DNA of 64,000 nt, taken from assembly GCA_963965975.1 (NCBI GenBank), contig OZ014414.1, forward strand, positions 4,315,501 through 4,379,500, in the 5' to 3' direction. Made by a program: the position numbers and the translations under genes. The notes beneath the pieces were generated by a model, which did no database searches, was not told where the DNA came from, and saw only the letters and a list, made by a program, of their open reading frames with translations. This document shows positions 58,691 to 64,000 of the stretch, piece after piece. This DNA is from Xestospongia bergquistia (taxonomy: Eukaryota > Porifera > Demospongiae > Haplosclerida > Petrosiidae). How positions within the stretch are numbered: position 1 is the first letter of the stretch; each line of letters begins with the position of its first letter.

Positions 58691-60049
58691 TATGTAGTCT
58701 ACACACACACACTCATAGTATCATATCCTCATGCTATTTACGTACTAAATTATGTTATACACATTTTACTCTACAAATGCACTTCAAAGCGTTTCTTTGT
58801 TCTATACAAATACAAGTAATATATGAAACTAACTTTCAATCATAAAGTAGCCCTAGAATAGAACACAATCAAACGCTGTCAGTAAACAAAGAAATGTAAA
58901 CGCGAATTTTGCTACCAACTTCCCTTTATGATGACAAGATCTTGGACAACGTTTCACTATCCTTTTGACTCTTCGTAGAACACAACATGCTAACTTTACT
59001 TCGAGCAAAGGCAAAAGCGTTCACATCACTAACCTTACATTTCTTTCCCTCTACAAACCACAGAAATAATTTGGTCACGGTGTGCGTTTGCGCATGCCAA
59101 ACCACCTAGTAATAAAGATAAAATATTTAATGATAATTATTGCTGTGTCACTCACAAATATCACAGTTTTAGCACCTTCATTTAGTAAAGCTCATTGAAT
59201 TTAAAGTCAAGCTATATATACTAACACACTTCACTGTATTTACTTACCCTTGGGCTATAGCGAGTAACATTATTGTCTTGGATTTACTGCAGAGAAAACT
59301 GTCAAATGATTTGGCTGAATGGAATCTGGTTCCTTTTTCTATCTTGCTAAACAGCCCTGTAGAAATAAAGTCATGAATCTTTGGCTGCTAAAACGAAGTA
59401 ACGATGAACTAAACAAAGGGCTAAAGCTCATTGAATTTAAAGTCAAGCTATATATACTAATATGCTTGACTGTATTTACTTGCCCTTGGGCTATAGCAAG
59501 GAACATTATTGTCTTGGATTTACTGCAGAGAACACTGTCAAATGACCTGGCTGAATGAAATCCAGTTCCTTCTTATGTCTTGCTAAATAACCCTGCTAAA
59601 ATAAAGTCATGACTTTGCTAAAACAAAGTAATACACTCTAAGATTTCTAGCACAAAATTTTACAACGTGATTACAAATGCACTAAACTAAGGGCTAAAGC
59701 TCATTGAATTTAAACTCAAGCTATATATACTAACACACTTCACTGTATTTACTTGCCCTTGGGCTATAGTGAGGAACATTATTGTCTTGGATTTACTGCA
59801 GAGAACACCGTCAAATGATTTGGCTGAATGGAAACTAGTTCCTTCTTCTGTTTTGGTAAACAGCCCTGTAGAAATGAAGTTGTGAATGATTGGTTGCTAA
59901 AACGAAGTAATGCTGTCTAGGATTTCTAGTACAAATCTTTACAAGCTGATACTGATACCAAAGAAGACACAATGGGGGTTAAAAGCCCTGCAGAAATAAA
60001 GTCGTACTCATTGGTTGCGAAAACGCTAAGATTTCTAGTAGACATCGTG

Positions 60050-60213
60050 ACAAGCTTACTGATGTTATCTTTAGTCTTATATGAGGCTCCAACTGTATAA
60101 TATCCTTCAGCAACAGCTGGTACAAGAATTACATCTGCTTTTGCTCTTCCAATAATTGAAATGCCTCCTCTACGATCTCAACTGAAATACTAGGTATATC
60201 AGAACCCACCTAA
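60050..60213 (-). pseudogene. Unidentified minus-strand coding fragment
   Basis: After TTTATTATTAG (acceptor-like) the minus strand reads VGSDIPSISVEIVEEAFQLL. In another frame it continues as ADVILVPAVAEGYYTVGAS before the match ends. The two halves are adjacent and both look protein-like, suggesting one exon with a frameshift. No family recognised. Confidence 0.35.
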
Positions 60214-62037
60214 TAATAAAGATAAAATATTTAATGATAATTATTGCTGTGTCACTCACAAATATCACAATTTTAGCAGCTTCATTTAGTAAAGCTCATT
60301 GAATTTAAAGTCAAGCTATATATACTAACACATTTCACTGTATTTACTTGCCCTTAGGCTATAGCAAGGAACATTATTGTCTTGGATTTACTGCAAAGAA
60401 CACCGTCAAATGTTTTGGCTGAATGGAATCCAGTTCCTTCTTCTGTCTTGCTAAAGAGCCTGTAGAAATAAAGTCGTGACTCATTGGTTGCTACTAAAGA
60501 AGTAATGCTTCTAAGATTTCTAGTACAAACCTTTACAAGCTGATACTGATACCAGAGAAGACACAATGGGGGTGAAAAGACTTTTATACTGGTTATTAAA
60601 GTGTATATATTACAGAGACAAGGAAACGTGATATATGTTTTAAAATGACTTATTACAGGCTTAGTTAAGATAACAAATGCACTAGAACTAAGGACTAAAG
60701 CTCATTGAATTTAAAGTCAAGCTAGATATACTAACACAAATGAAGTATTGATACACTGACTGTATTTACTTGCCCATGGGCTGTAGCGAGGAACATTATT
60801 GTCTTGGATTTACTGCAGAGACCACTGTCAAATGATTTGGCTGAATGGAATCTGGTTCCTTCTTCTATCTTGCTAAACAGCCCTGTAGAAAGAAAGTCAT
60901 GAATCTTTGGTGGCTAAAACGAAGTAACGATGCACTAAACTGAAGGCTAAAGCTCATTGAATTTAAAGTCAAGCTATATATACTAACACACTTGACTGTA
61001 TTTACTTGCCCTTGGGCTATAGCGAGGAACATTCTTGCTAAAATGAAGTAATGCAGTCAAGACTCAATAAAATCTCTACAATATGCACATTTTATAATAT
61101 AAAGTGCATAGATAACTTATGGGACAGGAAGTCTACACATGATAATCATATTCATAAGTATACACAATACAATAACCAACCAATAATACAGCACAAGCTG
61201 ATACTGACACAAACGTAGAGACAGTGAGGGTAAACAGCCCTGCCGAAATAAAGTTGTGACAAAACATTAAAGATAATGCTGATACAAAAGTAGACACAAT
61301 AGGTTTAAAAGGGCTTGTACTAAATAAAAACACTTGACTAACTACTCATATAATGGTAGACATAATGGGGCTAAATAGGCTTGTAGTGATAAAACAATTG
61401 ACTAATATTATTCAGACTTCCTACATTGTACTAAATATACTGGTTACTAAAGTTTATATATTAGAGAAAAGGAATAGTCAGATGTGTTTCCAAATGACTT
61501 ATCAGATGCACTAAAACTAAGGGCTAAAACTGACTCAATTTCTTTTGTTCTAGCGAGTAACATCATCGTATAAGATTTATTGCAGACAAGACTGTCAAAT
61601 CACTTGGCTGCATGTAATACAGTTCCTTCCTCTGTCTTGCTCCACAGCCCTGCAGACGTAAAGTCCTGACAGATTGGTTTCTAAAATGAAGTAATGCTGT
61701 CTAAGATTTTTAATACAAACCTTTACAAGCTGATACTGATACCAAAGCAGACACAATCAGGGTAAAAAGCCTTTTAAAAACACTTGAATATTATTATTGA
61801 GACTTGCTACATTGACTGGCAGTACTTGTTACTACTGTTTTTCCTTCTGTTCTAGCAAGGAATTTCATTGTCTCGGATTTACTGCAGAGAACACTGTCAA
61901 ATGCTTGCCTGTTGGAATCCAGTTCTTTCTTTTGTCTTGTTAAACAGCCCTGCAGAAGTAAAGTCCTGACACATTGATTGCTAAAATGAAGTAATGCAGT
62001 CTATCATTTCTAGTACAAACCACTGTACTTTAGATTA

Positions 62038-62265
62038 TTGGTGATAGCTACTTGTAGTAACTTTTCTGCTGCTCTATTATATGCTATAAATCAGCTAGGA
62101 AAGCCAAATCTATCTTTTAAAAAAGAGCAGATCTTTTCTATTGTAGCTATACATAACGGAAAAGATGTCTTCGTGTGGTTACCAACTGGTTTTGGAAAGA
62201 GTTTGTGTTTCAAAATCCTCCCTTTCATGATGGATTACAAGCTAGGTTATGAACCAACTGCTTGA
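62038..62265 (+). pseudogene. RecQ-like DNA helicase N-terminal fragment
   Basis: 75 codons. From about residue 9 it reads FSAALLYAINQLGKPNLSF, then KKEQIFSIVAIHNGKDVFVW, then LPTGFGKSLCFKILPFMMDY. This is the RecQ-family opening: a KKEQ-type Q-motif region followed by Walker A (PTGFGKS, ATP binding). It stops after DYKLG with YEPTA and a TAG/TGA-type end. No DEAH box or later helicase motifs follow, so it cannot work as a helicase. RecQ-like genes are often multicopy in genomes of simple animals, sometimes linked to transposons. Here it sits inside the NDLAEWN repeat array, next to an inverted TIR-element piece. Confidence 0.75.
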
Positions 62266-62404
62266 ATTCCTCTAGGTCTACAACAGATTTCTCTTGAGAC
62301 ACAATTCGAAGTTTGCACTTCATAAAAATATATGAAGAGAGACTATCATATCATGTCCAGAAACAATAACATCAAGTAAAGCAGTTATTCACGAACCCCA
62401 ATTA

Positions 62405-62649
62405 TTTCACATTCCAACAGCACTGAACAAATTTGTTGCTCTTTCGGCTTCCACTAAATAAATCTCTGCATTACTGACAAACACTCGTGCTTAAACTCGT
62501 GTAGTGAAAAAAACGTCATCAATATAAACCCGACCCATCAATTCGTCATTTAATTTAAAATGTGTCATTATGATGTCAATAATTATGTGCATGCGCAAGC
62601 AGTAATGACCAGGCTCTTTTCTACCGCGAAAGTCTGGGTACGAGGCTAG
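62405..62649 (-). mobile_element. Inverted partial copy of the TIR element
   Basis: ATTCCAACAGCACTGAAC, ATCAATATAAACCCGACCC, GTCATTTAATTTAAAATG and GGGTACGAGGCTAG match the reverse complement of 51839-52110. Only this one end of the element is present. Confidence 0.85.
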
Positions 62650-64000
62650 TACTAAATAAAAACATTCGACTAATTTTATTGAGACTTGCTACATTGTACA
62701 AAATATATTGGTTACTAAAGTCTTTATATTACAGAGAAAAGGACTAGTGAGATATTATATTTCAAAAAGACTTACAATAGGCTTAGTTAAGATAACAAAT
62801 GCACTAAAACTAAGGACTAAAGCTCACTGAATTTAAAAGTCATGCTACATATACTACAGCACATGGAGTACTGCTTCTCTGACTGTATTTGTTACTACTA
62901 TCTTTCCATTTCTAGTACAAACCTTTTCAAGCTGATACTGATACCAAAGCAGACACAATGGGGGGAAAAAGCCTTTTAAAAACACTTGATTAATATTATT
63001 CAGACTTCCTACATTGTACTAAATATACTGGTTATAGGTGAGATATTACATTATGAAATGACATATCACAGGTTTAGTTAAGATAACAAATGCACTAAAA
63101 CTAAGGGCTAAAGCTCATTGAATTTAAAGTCAAGCTAAATATACTAATGCACAATGGGACAATGACACAGTGGGAGTAAAAAGCCTTTCAAAAACACTTT
63201 ACTAATATTATTCAGATTTCCTACATTGCACTAAATATTCTGGTTACTAAAGTATATATTAGAGAGAAAAGATAACAGTCAGATATGTTTTCAAATGACA
63301 GGCTTAGTTTTTGTGTGTCTGACTGAATTTGAAACTCAAACTACATATACTAACTCACATGGAGTACTGCTTACGTGAACGTATTTGTTACTACTGTCTT
63401 TCCCTTTCGTTGTAGCGTTTACTACACAGGAGACAGTCAAATGACTTGGCTGCATGGAATCCAGTTCCTTCTTCTGTCTTGCTAAACAGCCCTGCAGAAG
63501 TAATGTCCTGACCCATTTGCTACTAAAGAAGTAATGCTGTCTAAGATTTCTAGTACAAACCTTTACAAGCTGATACTGATACCAAAAAAGACACAATGGG
63601 GGTAAAAAGCCTTTTATACTGGTTATTAAACTGTATATATTACAGAGACAAGGAAACGTGACATATGTTTTAAAATGACTTATTACAGGCTTAGTTAAGA
63701 TAACAAATGCACTAAAACTAAGGACTAAAGTTCATTGAATTTAAAGTCAAGCTAGATATACTAACACAAATGAAGTATTGATACACTGACTGTATTTATT
63801 TTCTAATGGGCTGTAGCGAGGAACATTAGTGTCTCGAATTTACTGCAGATGCCACTGTCAAATGATTTGGCTGGATGGAATCTGGTTCCTTCTTCTATCT
63901 TGCTAAACAGCCCTGTAGAAAGAAAGTCATGAATCTTTGGTTGCTAAAACGAAGTAACGATGCGCTGAACTAAGGGCTAAAGCTCATTGAATTTGAATTT

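Larger units (their letters stand above)
56399..59097 (+). mobile_element. piggyBac-4, decayed; right end not found
   Basis: The left end CCCTTTACCGACC follows TTAA (56395-56398) and interrupts the Tc1-like fragment. Two GTTGCA-ATTTGCAAC palindromes follow. A spliced, frameshifted transposase occupies 56719-58690. 58691-59097 is AT-rich without features. No CCC-type right terminus with TTAA was seen before the repeat family resumes near 59098, and the rest of the Tc1-like copy is also missing. Confidence 0.8.
59098..64000 (+). repeat. Repeat array with recurring exon-like NDLAEWN core
   Basis: Cores lie at about 59297, 59536, 59810, 60404, 60825, 61591, 61890, 63434 and 63855, plus a partial at 61020. 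A typical core follows a pyrimidine tract ending in AG (for example CCTTCTGTTCTAG near 61855 and CCCTTTCGTTGTAG near 63416). It reads RNIIVLDLLQRTLSNDLAE followed by WN-VPSS-LLNSP-E-KS and TGA, about 38 codons. The copies near 59265, 59765, 60790 and 63820 are fully open and share the stop; others have stops or indels. Spacers share GATTTCTAGTACAAACC, CTTTACAAGCTGATACTGAT and CAAGCTATATATACTAACAC. Spacing varies from 240 to 600 bp or more. Possibly multiplied last exons of one gene; the family is unrecognised. It extends past the window end. Confidence 0.7.

Noticed and set aside
60354-63596. Minus-strand ORFs at 60354-60566 and 63336-63596 with similar sequence
   Set aside because: They are antisense shadows of the NDLAEWN repeat cores. 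Their similarity follows from the repeat, and the plus-strand frame has splice-like borders and a shared stop.

Overview
The window is AT-rich eukaryotic DNA with no bacterial features: no operons, ribosome binding sites or CRISPR. It is dominated by repeats and mobile elements, and the few protein-coding traces carry short spliceosomal introns (about 60-150 bp). Several divergent piggyBac families, a RecQ-like helicase scrap and the short introns would fit an early-branching animal such as a sponge or cnidarian. That placement is inference; no single gene proves it.

Layout. (1) 1-30464: one uninterrupted tandem satellite, 143-bp monomer, about 213 copies, with higher-order repeats. (2) 30465-33305: a piggyBac transposon inside the satellite, flanked by TTAA, with a three-exon minus-strand transposase spoiled by a single in-frame TGA. 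(3) 33306-37027: satellite resumes. (4) 37028-39307: a second piggyBac left end followed by a small spliced gene remnant with three tandem copies of one 90-nt exon and a PHD-finger last exon. (5) 39308-42520: a divergent satellite block that flips orientation near 40985 and is interrupted by a 794-bp TA-flanked Tc1/mariner-like element. (6) 43075-46260: a decayed third piggyBac. (7) 46260-50330: possible minus-strand exon fragments, telomere-like TTTAGGG tracts, and a duplicated end of an LTR retrotransposon. (8) 50674-54760: about 20 tandem copies of a 130-150-bp unit that looks like an exon plus intron on the minus strand, bounded by inverted repeats and containing two copies of a TIR element. 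(9) 54900-64000: a second, looser repeat family on the plus strand with a recurring 38-codon exon-like core. It is interrupted by a Tc1-like fragment with a fourth piggyBac nested in it (56066-59097), a RecQ helicase fragment and an inverted MITE piece.

The parts interact as mobile elements invading tandem repeats. The piggyBacs sit at TTAA, two of them at the same nucleotide of the satellite palindrome. All four piggyBac ends carry paired palindromes spaced 43-45 bp, although the palindrome sequences differ. No clearly intact host gene was found.
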